NCBI GenBank assembly: GCA_014729315.1 | Contig: WJKD01000436.1 | Location: forward strand, 1 to 29,523 | Reading direction: 5' to 3' | Length of the DNA: 29,523 nucleotides | Source: Promethearchaeota archaeon | GTDB taxonomy: Archaea; Asgardarchaeota; Lokiarchaeia; Sigynarchaeales; SOKP01 | Part shown: positions 1-8,324 of the stretch, piece by piece | How the letters are laid out: each line of letters opens with the position of its first letter | How positions within the stretch are numbered: position 1 is the stretch's first letter | Notes under the pieces: generated by a model | Database searches by the model: none | Told to the model about the DNA's origin: nothing | Seen by the model: only the letters and a program-made list of their open reading frames with translations | Translations under genes and position numbers: made by a program

Positions 1-821
1 ACTCCAATAAATTCGTTGAGTTCAGAAAACGACTGTATTACATCTTCGAATTCTCTAGGTTTACCCGTCTGTTTTAAAATATTCAGATCATTTTTACAAG
101 CTAGAATTGTCGCTGCTAAACACATACCTGGATATATCGCTATGGAATATCCCATTGTTTTTAATTCTTCTACAGAAAAAACAGGAGTCCTCGGTGAGAG
201 GTTAATTAATAGTGGTTTTTGAGTGAGCAATTTTGGAACCTTTTTTACTTTATTTTTCGTCCTAGGAGCTTCGACAAAAAGAATATCCGCACCTGCTTCG
301 GTATACATTTTAGCTCGCTCAATCGCATTATCAAATCCATGTGTTGCTATGGCATCCGTTCTTGCGATAATTAAAAAATCGGAATTAGCTCGCGCATTAA
401 CTGCAGTTTCGATTTTTGCAACCATATCTTCTGCCTCGATAACTTCTTTTCCAACCATATGGCCACATCTTTTAGGCCACACTTGATCTTCAATATGTAT
501 TGCAGAAACACCTATTTTTTCATATTCTCTGACAGTTCTATCCACATTTATTATAGTTCCATAGCCCGTATCGGCATCAGCAATCAAAGGGATGTTAATT
601 ACATCTGATATGCGAGCAGCGTTTTTGACCATCTCGGTCATTGTTAATAAGCCTCTGTCGGGAAGACCATAGACTGCAGCTGAAGTTCCGTAGCCTGTCA
701 TATAAACCGCATTAAACCCTTCTGACTCGATAATCTTAGCTCCTAATGCATCGTATGCTCCGGGAGCCATAATAAAATCGTTAGCGTCAATTAGACTCTT
801 AATTGTTTTTTTTTCTTCCAT
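1..821 (-). CDS. Isocitrate lyase/PEP mutase family protein (methylisocitrate lyase-like), 3' end off the window
   Basis: This reading frame runs off the left edge without a stop, leaving about 273 residues of an enzyme that is usually near 290. The ATG at 821 is preceded by GGGAAAGAT, a ribosome binding site with a 6-base gap. The sequence has the family's metal-binding DADTGYG stretch, then IHIEDQVWPKRCGH. The KRCGH motif carries the catalytic cysteine of isocitrate and methylisocitrate lyases. An ARTDA motif follows about 45 residues later. By family knowledge such enzymes cleave 2-methylisocitrate to pyruvate and succinate, or act on related oxaloacetate or phosphonate substrates, in the cytoplasm. 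The pattern around KRCGH most resembles PrpB-type enzymes, but the exact substrate is inferred. No other methylcitrate-cycle gene is visible. The gene is divergent from the dehydrogenase on the other side of a 185-base AT-rich gap. Confidence 0.9.
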   Translation of the reverse strand, partial: MEEKKTIKSLIDANDFIMAPGAYDALGAKIIESEGFNAVYMTGYGTSAAVYGLPDRGLLTMTEMVKNAARISDVINIPLIADADTGYGTIINVDRTVREYEKIGVSAIHIEDQVWPKRCGHMVGKEVIEAEDMVAKIETAVNARANSDFLIIARTDAIATHGFDNAIERAKMYTEAGADILFVEAPRTKNKVKKVPKLLTQKPLLINLSPRTPVFSVEELKTMGYSIAIYPGMCLAATILACKNDLNILKQTGKPREFEDVIQSFSELNEFIG

Positions 822-1006
822 ATCTTTCCCTAATATCAAAAATTCTTATTAATTTAAATTAAATGTTATAGGTTTTTATATTTTGATGGAAGAAAAATTT
901 GATTTTAAAGAATTAATCACTATGGAATTTTAAAATTAAATAATTTTAAAGATAGACATCATTTAATTAAATATATTCAAAAGAGTTATTTCGAGTTGAG
1001 CAAATT

Positions 1007-1996
1007 ATAAAAGCAGCAATATTTGAGGATATAAAAAAAATCGTTTATAAAGAGGATTATCCTAAGCCCACCATCGCTTCTGATTCTGTTCTTGTTAAAA
1101 CGCATTATTGCGGCATATGCGGAAGCGATCTTCACAATTATAGACAAAAGCTTTATCAAGTGCCGTTAATCATGGGCCATGAGTTTTCTGGCGAAATTGT
1201 CCAAGTTGGCGAAGATATTAAGGATTTTGAGGTTGGAGATAAGGTAGTGGGTGTCAATGTGCTTCTTGATCTTAACGAGGGTGAATTAGATGGATTAGGT
1301 ATCTTTCGAAATGGAGGGTTTGCCGAATTTGTAGAGGTACCAGAGAAATATCTTTTCAAGATACCAGAGTCTATTTCAACAAAAGAAGCGGCGCTAATCG
1401 AGTCGTTTGCTAACGCTGCACGAGGGACTCGTTTATCTAAGATTGATACAAGCGAGAAAATTGCAATTATCGGGGGAGGAAATATTGGATTATGTTTTAT
1501 GAATTACTTGATGCGGAAAAAAGACCCAGATTATATAATAGTTATTGAACCGCATAAATTTTTAAGAGAAAAGGCCAAAGAAATGGGAGCTACTGATAGT
1601 TTTCCACCTAGTAAGGTTAAACTTCGTAAGTTTTTCAAAAAACATGGGGATCCTACATTCATATTCGATTGCGCAGGAAACGAAAAGTCATTAACTATGG
1701 CAATTAATCTTATTACTCGAGGAGGCACTGTTTTACTCGAAGGAGTTCATAGAGGGAGCATCTCTTTTCCAATGTTTCTTATTAACTCTAAAGAAGTCTG
1801 CTTAAAAGGATGTTTAGGTCACGATAGAGACGACATTCTCAATGCCATAGACTTTTTCGAGAAATCCGATTTCGATGCGGATCAATTAATTTCGGATGTT
1901 ATCCCATTGAAGGATATTGAAAAAGCATTTAATAGATGCTTGGAACCTGGTGAAAGAAACTTTATAAAGATATTAGTAAAAGTAAACGAAGTATAA
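1007..1996 (+). CDS. Zinc-type medium-chain alcohol/polyol dehydrogenase, apparent AUA start
   Basis: The protein is an NAD(P)-dependent dehydrogenase of the medium-chain (MDR) family. Counting from the ATA at 1007 it has 329 residues. C35 in YCGICGSD and H58-E59 in GHEFSGE are the expected catalytic-zinc ligands. A Rossmann motif (IIGGGNIG) and an acidic residue ending the second strand (VIEP) mark the cofactor site. The first canonical start in frame is GTG 1160, which would remove C35 and the whole first strand. The frame stays open back to a TAA at 968-970 with no ATG, GTG or TTG. The family's usual opening MKAAIF is matched by ATA AAA GCA GCA ATA TTT, so I place the start at ATA 1007, though ATT 1004 is possible. 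The lobe that normally holds four structural-zinc cysteines has none. Substrate unknown (sorbitol, threonine and alcohol dehydrogenase-like are all possible). Confidence 0.85.
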   Translation: MKAAIFEDIKKIVYKEDYPKPTIASDSVLVKTHYCGICGSDLHNYRQKLYQVPLIMGHEFSGEIVQVGEDIKDFEVGDKVVGVNVLLDLNEGELDGLGIFRNGGFAEFVEVPEKYLFKIPESISTKEAALIESFANAARGTRLSKIDTSEKIAIIGGGNIGLCFMNYLMRKKDPDYIIVIEPHKFLREKAKEMGATDSFPPSKVKLRKFFKKHGDPTFIFDCAGNEKSLTMAINLITRGGTVLLEGVHRGSISFPMFLINSKEVCLKGCLGHDRDDILNAIDFFEKSDFDADQLISDVIPLKDIEKAFNRCLEPGERNFIKILVKVNEV

Positions 1997-1997
1997 T

Positions 1998-4913
1998 CTA
2001 ATAAACATTCTTAGGAAGTAGAATAATAAACTTGCTTCCTTTTGAATAGTCGTCATCTACTTTATTTTCTACCCAAATTTTTCCGTTTAAGCTGTCAACA
2101 ATTCTTTCGATTAATAAAAATCCTAAAAGAACTCCTCTCATATCTCTAACTTGGTTAGCTCCTCCTTTAAAAATTCTTTTTCTTTGATGCTCGCTGATAC
2201 CTGGACCGTTATCAATAAATTCAATCTTTAGATAATCTTCGCCATTTTTAATAATATCGCTTAGATAAATTTCTATTTTAATTTTGTAATCAGTATTGTA
2301 TTTTACTGAATTTATAATTAGATTATGGAATAATTCAAACAACCATACATTAGCTTTAACGATCTGTCTTTTTTTAGGAGCCTTGACTTTAATTCTAATT
2401 TTTTGATTTTTGAAGTTTTCTTCAATTTTGGTAATAACAGACTGTAGTACTTCCATTACTTCAACTGATTCTAATGGGGTTTTTGCCTCTCCCACCTCTG
2501 ATAATTTCTGAATTTTATAAACTAATTGCTTTCCTTCATTAGTTTGCTCTTTAATTATTTTGATTAAATTCTTAGCGTTTTCAGCTTCGAATAAGTTTCC
2601 TAAAGAATTGAGAAAAGCTAAGATAGTTTTAGCTGAATCTTGAATACGATATAATAAATCGTTTATATCGTGAACGAAAAGTTCTTTGTAAAAGTTCGCT
2701 TGGTCGTAAGCTTCGTGGAATTTTTCTTCACTTTCCTTTAAAGCCTCTTGGGCTTTCTCTTTTAACATTTCTGATTCTTTTTGTTCCGAAATGTCTTGAA
2801 TTAACAATTGTACGCACATTTCGTCGTTGAACCTTGCTTGCGAGGATTGTACATTTCCCCAGATGAAGGAACCATCCTTTTTTCTCAATTTTATATCTAA
2901 AAAAGTTAGTTTTTCACCTTTAACAACATTTTTTAAACATTCCAAAAGCATTAGAAGGTATTTGGGAGGAATAATCTCTAATCTTGCAAATTTTTTATTA
3001 ATAATGTCCTCCTTAGAATATCCCAACATAATTTCTAAGACCGGATTACAGTCTATAATGACTCCTTTTGAGTCAATTAAGATTATAAGCGTAGGTGAAT
3101 TTTTAAACAAAAGCCGATATTTCATTTCTGATTCTTTTAACTTTTCTTGCGCTTGTTTCCGTTCTGTAATATCTCTTAAAATACATTGAACCACGTTTTG
3201 CCCTCCCATTTTTACCTCGTTAGCATTAATTTCTACGGGAATTATTTTCTGGTTAGGATTTTTAATATTTACTTCAAGAAGCGAGGACTCTTCGTTTTCT
3301 ATTTTATTTAGGATTTTCCTAAGAAAATTCTCATTTGTAGCTTTTATCTCTATTTGCGAAGCGTGAAGGCTTATTATATCTTCAAGAGGTTGATTTAACA
3401 ATCTTTCCGCTTGTTCGTTAGCATCGACTATTATACCTGACTTTCTATCAATAATTATTATTGCGTCTCTGGCAGCTTTAAAAAGTGCTTGATATCTGAG
3501 TTCTGCAATACGCAAAGCTTGAATAGTCGGTTTTAAGTCTTTTAAATCTTTTATTACTTTCTTTTGTATTTTTTTTAGTATTTTTTTTGCATAAATCCTA
3601 TTACGGTAATCCTCCTTAAGGAGGGCAAGTTTTTCGAACACATAATTATGGAAATGATCGATTATTGCTCGTGGGATTTTTTCGTCATAAAAAATTACTA
3701 AAGATAGGGGTAGTGCTCCTCCTCGCACCGAGCTGTCCACTACATAATCAAAATAAATGGCAGCTTTTACCTTTAAGTGTGTAAAGGGTAAAATGACAGA
3801 GACTCTTTTGAAATCTTCTCCACCAAAAATAAATTGAGATATTGAAAAACAGCGAATTGCAATTACTTCCGGATCGTCAAACGCTTCATTTGGATGAAAA
3901 GATATGACCTTTACTCCGACCTCCTCATCCCAATGTGAAAAAATGATGGCTAAATCACTCTTAGGTTTTGGAAAAATCTGTTCAGAAATTTGGGTAGAAA
4001 ACCAATTAAATGCTTCTTGAATTCCTTCATCCTTTAAAGCACTCGTTAAAAAGCATCTTATAGGTCGTTCTCCTAGCTTATTGATCCTAAAATTTTTTAT
4101 TAAATCTTCGATGTTAGGCTTTTCTAAATCAATTTTATTAAACAAGATAAGTAAAGGTAGTTTGCTCATGTTAGGCATCAGTGCGATATTATGAAGAATT
4201 TCCCGGGCTGAATCGTAATTTTCGGTATCTGCAACATCGACTACAAAGATCAAACCATCTTGATTTTTCAAATAGGGTTTCCATAGTTCTCGAAATTTAA
4301 GTTGACCCGGGGTGTCATATACTACTAATGAAATATTATTGACAAGAACTCTCGAAATATCAATACTGGTAGTAGGTAAGGAAGGGCTAGAGATACCCTT
4401 TCTTCTCGTTTTAATTATTGTAGTCTTTCCTGCTTGGGATAAACCATAGATTAAAATTTTAGCATCTTTCCTGTCGTAGATCACGCTTTCCTTCGGAAAG
4501 GATTCGTAAAATGTCTGGAATAATGATTTAATTTTATTTAATTTTAATTGGTGAGTCTCTTGATCAGCAGAATCTGGATAAAAGGCTTCACCAGCATTAT
4601 CTATTTTCTTGAATTCCTTCTCGAAGCCTTCCAATAATTCCTTGGATAAGTCAAAATTAATATTGCTATTAATATCAATTAAAATTGAAATTAAGAGTAA
4701 TTCTCGATTACCCCTCGCGTATTTGCTGGGTATTTCAAAAATAAGATTGGCGCTTTTAAACCCTCCAAAAATATGAACAAAGAAACCTTCCTCATATAAA
4801 TCCATTAAGGATGTTATTTGATCAATTTCGTCTTCTACAATTGACTCTGGAGCCTTCAAAAATATCCTAGGACCGTACTGGGCGTTGAAATGGCTTAAAA
4901 TAAGGACTTTCAA
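1998..4913 (-). CDS. Arf-like GTPase fused to longin-like, PAS-PAS and histidine kinase domains
   Basis: This 971-residue cytoplasmic-looking protein has no evident membrane segment. Residues 1-105 form a profilin/longin-like pattern (beta-beta-alpha-beta-beta-beta-alpha). Residues 151-310 are an Arf-like GTPase with G1 GLSQAGKTT (157-165), DTPGQ (200-204, Gln at the Arf catalytic position), NKID (259-262) and TSAL (290-293). Residues 318-430 repeat a longin-like pattern. Two PAS domains follow (about 468-590 and 592-715), then a kinase module with phosphoacceptor candidate H748 in LFVHDI, N-box residues N864 and N868, and G1 box DNGPGI (901-906). The start is TTG 4913, with GAGGG and a 7-base gap before it. 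I infer that GTP state, possibly set at a membrane or by a partner binding the longin-like parts, gates or is gated by sensory histidine phosphorylation. No receiver protein is nearby. It lies 266 bases downstream of its paralogue. Confidence 0.9.
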   Translation of the reverse strand: MKVLILSHFNAQYGPRIFLKAPESIVEDEIDQITSLMDLYEEGFFVHIFGGFKSANLIFEIPSKYARGNRELLLISILIDINSNINFDLSKELLEGFEKEFKKIDNAGEAFYPDSADQETHQLKLNKIKSLFQTFYESFPKESVIYDRKDAKILIYGLSQAGKTTIIKTRRKGISSPSLPTTSIDISRVLVNNISLVVYDTPGQLKFRELWKPYLKNQDGLIFVVDVADTENYDSAREILHNIALMPNMSKLPLLILFNKIDLEKPNIEDLIKNFRINKLGERPIRCFLTSALKDEGIQEAFNWFSTQISEQIFPKPKSDLAIIFSHWDEEVGVKVISFHPNEAFDDPEVIAIRCFSISQFIFGGEDFKRVSVILPFTHLKVKAAIYFDYVVDSSVRGGALPLSLVIFYDEKIPRAIIDHFHNYVFEKLALLKEDYRNRIYAKKILKKIQKKVIKDLKDLKPTIQALRIAELRYQALFKAARDAIIIIDRKSGIIVDANEQAERLLNQPLEDIISLHASQIEIKATNENFLRKILNKIENEESSLLEVNIKNPNQKIIPVEINANEVKMGGQNVVQCILRDITERKQAQEKLKESEMKYRLLFKNSPTLIILIDSKGVIIDCNPVLEIMLGYSKEDIINKKFARLEIIPPKYLLMLLECLKNVVKGEKLTFLDIKLRKKDGSFIWGNVQSSQARFNDEMCVQLLIQDISEQKESEMLKEKAQEALKESEEKFHEAYDQANFYKELFVHDINDLLYRIQDSAKTILAFLNSLGNLFEAENAKNLIKIIKEQTNEGKQLVYKIQKLSEVGEAKTPLESVEVMEVLQSVITKIEENFKNQKIRIKVKAPKKRQIVKANVWLFELFHNLIINSVKYNTDYKIKIEIYLSDIIKNGEDYLKIEFIDNGPGISEHQRKRIFKGGANQVRDMRGVLLGFLLIERIVDSLNGKIWVENKVDDDYSKGSKFIILLPKNVY

Positions 4914-4920
4914 TTAAGAT

Positions 4921-4925
4921 CCCTC
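4921..4925 (-). promoter_or_regulatory. Ribosome binding site GAGGG fixing the TTG start
   Basis: GAGGG lies 7 bases before the TTG at 4913 and supports that start for the 971-residue kinase. The same GAGGGAT word precedes the upstream paralogue, which makes the pair useful for aligning their starts. Confidence 0.75.
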
Positions 4926-5179
4926 AGTTCGTATTATATAATTCTTAAATTGATTATTTCAATTTTATAATTATTCCTTTTCATCTTATCTCTAAATCTT
5001 ATAAAATAAATGAATCATTTCTCGAAAAATAGTTCCCATACAATCTCGTTCTACTTAAATTTCTAATAGTTAATCTAAACTCCGAATTTATGATAATATA
5101 AATCTTATTTAAAGTTATCTAAAACCCGTTTTAGCCCTATTAGATCGTAGTACAAATTTTTTGTATAATCTCTTAAGAA
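4926..5179. other. AT-rich intergenic spacer between the two GTPase-kinase genes
   Basis: This stretch has no reading frame that looks like a gene. It is strongly AT-rich and contains several TATA-like runs on the minus strand. It probably holds the downstream paralogue's own promoter and the terminator of the upstream one, so the two genes need not share one transcript. Confidence 0.4.
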
Positions 5180-8161
5180 TTAAACAACTAAATAAATTTT
5201 ATATCTTCCATCTTCTAAATATAATTGTCCTGCACATAATTCTAATATACGTTCTACTAAAGCAAGCCTTAAAAGGATACCTATATTTCCAAATTCTATT
5301 ATAAAATGAGACTCCAAATCTTTTTCTTCACGCTCCCACTCCTTACGATTCTGATCAGCTTTCTCTAAAATAATTTGTAATCCTGGTTTATCATTTTTCC
5401 TAATTTTAGTAATTTCTATTTTAATTTTTTTTAATTCTTTATTCTCAAAATTTAATAATATAAAGAACAAATTACGAAAAACTAATCTCAAACTTTTACT
5501 AAATTGATATTCGTTTTGCGATTGATCAATAATTTCAATCTGCATATTAATATAAGGATAGATAGAATTGTAGTCTTCTTTTGCTTTTTGTATAAGTTCG
5601 GCTATTGGAAGTTTCTCATTTGAAATATTTCTAACAGTCAAATTTGTCAATTTCTTCTCAATCTTAATTAGATCTTTTGCACATTCAATTTGTTTATTAA
5701 CTGCGTTCAGTAACATCTTTTTATTTCGTTTCATCTCATAATTTTCAACAGAATTAAAATTTGAGTTTACAAAACTGCCTAATAATTTCCATAATTTTTT
5801 CATATCTGTAGTAAATAACTCATTGTAGTAAGAAATGCGATCTAATTCTTGATGGAATTCTTCTTTATTTTCTTGTAAAGTCTTCTGGAAAAAAAATTTA
5901 TCGAACGCATTAGATATAAATTCTAAACAAGTTTTTAACATCAATAAAAGATAATTATTCTGTTCCTCGGGAATTGAAACGTTATCAATACAGATAAATC
6001 CTCTAACAATCTCGTTAATTTTTATGGGAAATAATAAACGAGTTGTTAATCCTTCCTCGGATTTAAAAACATCATGAGCGTCAATAGCACTTTCGCTAGA
6101 TTGAAAAATGATCTTTCCTTTTGTGATTTCTTCTATTTCTAAAGTGATTAGCTCCGTTTTCATTTCTTTATCAATTTGATGGTAAATTTGCCCATTTTGA
6201 GACCAGCTATATTTTAAATTAACGAAGTCTTTCTTATTACAGAAAAAATAAACATTAATTCTTTTTGCTTTAAATTCTAGTCCTATATCGATTAATGTCT
6301 GTCGAATTAGTTTATCAAAACCCTCTTTATTAATAACCAAAAAACGGGAAGATATTTTAGATATTAATTTTTCTAATTCAAGTCTACGCTTTAAAAACAA
6401 TTCCATTTTCTTTCGTTGAGTTACATTCCTTATAATCAACATAGTCATCATCCTGTTGCCTATTTGGACTTTACTAGCGCTAATTTCTAGTGGAATTTCT
6501 TTGCATTTTGAGTGTTTTAGAACAGTTTCTATAGTTTCACCGTTCAAGTTGTCATTTGCAATAATCTCGGAGAGATTACCATCCTTATTCTTAATCTTTA
6601 ATTGTGTTAAATCTAATCCGATTATGTCTTCTATCGATCTCGTCAATAGCTTTTCTGCTTGAGGGTTTGCATCAAGAATTAAACCAGAATCAGTATCAAT
6701 AATAATTATAGCCTCTTGCGCAAACTTGAACAGAGTTCGATACTGTAATTCGGTTGAATTAAGGTATTGAAATGTATATTTTAATTCTCTTAATTTTGAG
6801 GTGATAATATCTACAATTTGCTGTAAATCTTCTTCAACCGATTTTCCGTTTAGATAATATGTCTTTAAGGTTTTTAACTTCTTAAGGATAAAAAGGTTAA
6901 ATTGTTCGATTAAGGCGATTGGTATCTTATCTTTATAAAGTAGCATAAGCGCAACTGGTATTGGTTCTTCTAATAAGGTATCTCTTTTCATATAGTCTAC
7001 GTATATTGCTAATTTAGCCTTCAAACTAATCATAGGCAAGATAATGGAAGACTTGTTGTATTTCTTGTCGTTAAATAGGATTTGAGCCTTAGAAAAACAT
7101 TGAACCGCAACAGATTGAATATCTTTAAAATTTCGCTTCGGTGTCGCCCCTATGATTTTGAGACCAATGTTTTCGTCCCAGCGGGCAAAAATCAATCCAA
7201 CATCGCTTTTTGGTTTTGGTGAAATTTTTTCTGATAATTTGAGCGCTAACCAATTAAACGCCTCGTCAATATTTTTTCTCCTAATTCCGCTCGTAAAAAA
7301 GTACTTGAATGGTCTATCATTAAATCTGTCTAATTTAAGAACATTTACTAACTCTTCAACAGCTGGTTTACCTTGATCCACTTTATTGAATAGGATAAGT
7401 AGAGGTAAATCCCGCATTTCGGGTAAAAAAGCAATTTTATGTAATAAATCGCGAGCATCAGGAAATTTTATTCTGTCGTGAATGTCAAGTACAAACACTA
7501 AGGCGTCTTGGCCTTTAAGATACGGAACCCATAAATCCATAAACTTCAATTGACCCGGAGTATCAGTTGTTAAAAGTGAGACATTGTTTACCAAGATTCT
7601 GGAAATGTCCACATTAATAGTTGGTAGAATATTTTTATAAAGAGATTTTCGTCGAGATTTAATAATTGTAGTCTTGCCGGCTAAACTTAATCCGAAAAAA
7701 AGGATTTTAGCTTCGGTGTGTTCAATAGTTATGTGTTCAATTGAAAATGATTTAAAAAACGAGTCGAAAAGCCTATTTATCTCTTCAAACTTCTCCTTAC
7801 TACCTTCAAAAACTTGAGACTTTAGGTAGAACGCTTTGTAAGCGTCGTTTACCTTTTTTAATTCGTCAGCAAAATTTTTTAATAAATCTTGAGACAAATC
7901 AAAATTAACTTTCTTATCATTCTCGAAAAGGGCGGAAATCATCAGTCGTTCTTTCTGATTTCTGCTATACTCGCTACGAATCTTGAAAAGAAGGTTGATA
8001 CTCGTGAAGTTTTTAAATAAATGAACAAAAAATCCATCGTTATAAATGTCCATAAGATATGGTATCTGTTTTAAAAGAGCATTATCTAAATTGGATGGAT
8101 TTTTTAGAATGACTTTCGGCCCGACGAAAAACTCGTAATAACTTAATGCTAAAACCTTTAT
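5180..8161 (-). CDS. Arf-like GTPase fused to longin-like, PAS, GAF and degenerate histidine kinase domains; apparent AUA start
   Basis: This is a paralogue of the next gene downstream. Counting from ATA 8161 it has 993 residues, and its GTPase G1 box GLSLAGKTT falls at 157-165, the same position as in the sister protein. DTPGQ, NKVD and TSG are all present, so the GTPase looks competent. A second longin-like domain (about 320-435), one PAS (about 471-584) and a GAF-like region (about 590-750) follow. The kinase module has decayed: the sister's LFVHDI is LFTTDM here, so the phosphoacceptor His is Thr (T785). The second N-box Asn is Ile and the DxGxG box is missing. The first ATG is at 8053, but the frame continues upstream with KVLALS, matching KVLILS of the sister. 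That upstream part has no ATG, GTG or TTG before a TGA just upstream. I infer a kinase-dead regulatory partner. Confidence 0.88.
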   Translation of the reverse strand: MKVLALSYYEFFVGPKVILKNPSNLDNALLKQIPYLMDIYNDGFFVHLFKNFTSINLLFKIRSEYSRNQKERLMISALFENDKKVNFDLSQDLLKNFADELKKVNDAYKAFYLKSQVFEGSKEKFEEINRLFDSFFKSFSIEHITIEHTEAKILFFGLSLAGKTTIIKSRRKSLYKNILPTINVDISRILVNNVSLLTTDTPGQLKFMDLWVPYLKGQDALVFVLDIHDRIKFPDARDLLHKIAFLPEMRDLPLLILFNKVDQGKPAVEELVNVLKLDRFNDRPFKYFFTSGIRRKNIDEAFNWLALKLSEKISPKPKSDVGLIFARWDENIGLKIIGATPKRNFKDIQSVAVQCFSKAQILFNDKKYNKSSIILPMISLKAKLAIYVDYMKRDTLLEEPIPVALMLLYKDKIPIALIEQFNLFILKKLKTLKTYYLNGKSVEEDLQQIVDIITSKLRELKYTFQYLNSTELQYRTLFKFAQEAIIIIDTDSGLILDANPQAEKLLTRSIEDIIGLDLTQLKIKNKDGNLSEIIANDNLNGETIETVLKHSKCKEIPLEISASKVQIGNRMMTMLIIRNVTQRKKMELFLKRRLELEKLISKISSRFLVINKEGFDKLIRQTLIDIGLEFKAKRINVYFFCNKKDFVNLKYSWSQNGQIYHQIDKEMKTELITLEIEEITKGKIIFQSSESAIDAHDVFKSEEGLTTRLLFPIKINEIVRGFICIDNVSIPEEQNNYLLLMLKTCLEFISNAFDKFFFQKTLQENKEEFHQELDRISYYNELFTTDMKKLWKLLGSFVNSNFNSVENYEMKRNKKMLLNAVNKQIECAKDLIKIEKKLTNLTVRNISNEKLPIAELIQKAKEDYNSIYPYINMQIEIIDQSQNEYQFSKSLRLVFRNLFFILLNFENKELKKIKIEITKIRKNDKPGLQIILEKADQNRKEWEREEKDLESHFIIEFGNIGILLRLALVERILELCAGQLYLEDGRYKIYLVV

Positions 8162-8167
8162 TATAAT

Positions 8168-8172
8168 CCCTC
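8168..8172 (-). promoter_or_regulatory. Ribosome binding site GAGGG preceding an AUA start
   Basis: GAGGG ends 6 bases before ATA 8161. The sister gene has the same GAGGGAT word 7 bases before its TTG. This places initiation at ATA (8161) rather than at the ATG 8053, which has no comparable site and would cut off the first strand of the longin-like domain. Confidence 0.65.
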
Positions 8173-8324
8173 AATTTCATTCAAGCTGTTCTATTCTATA
8201 TTTTTTCTTATTGATAAATAGTAATTAAGGAGTATATAAATTTACATAAAATTGTGCTATTCGTTCTAGTCTCACTCAATAAAATCGTATAAAAGAAGGT
8301 AAAAAAAGATAATATATTTATTTA

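Noticed and set aside
16..486. Two plus-strand frames at the left edge
   Set aside because: They lie opposite the methylisocitrate-lyase-like gene, which has clear family motifs and runs off the window.
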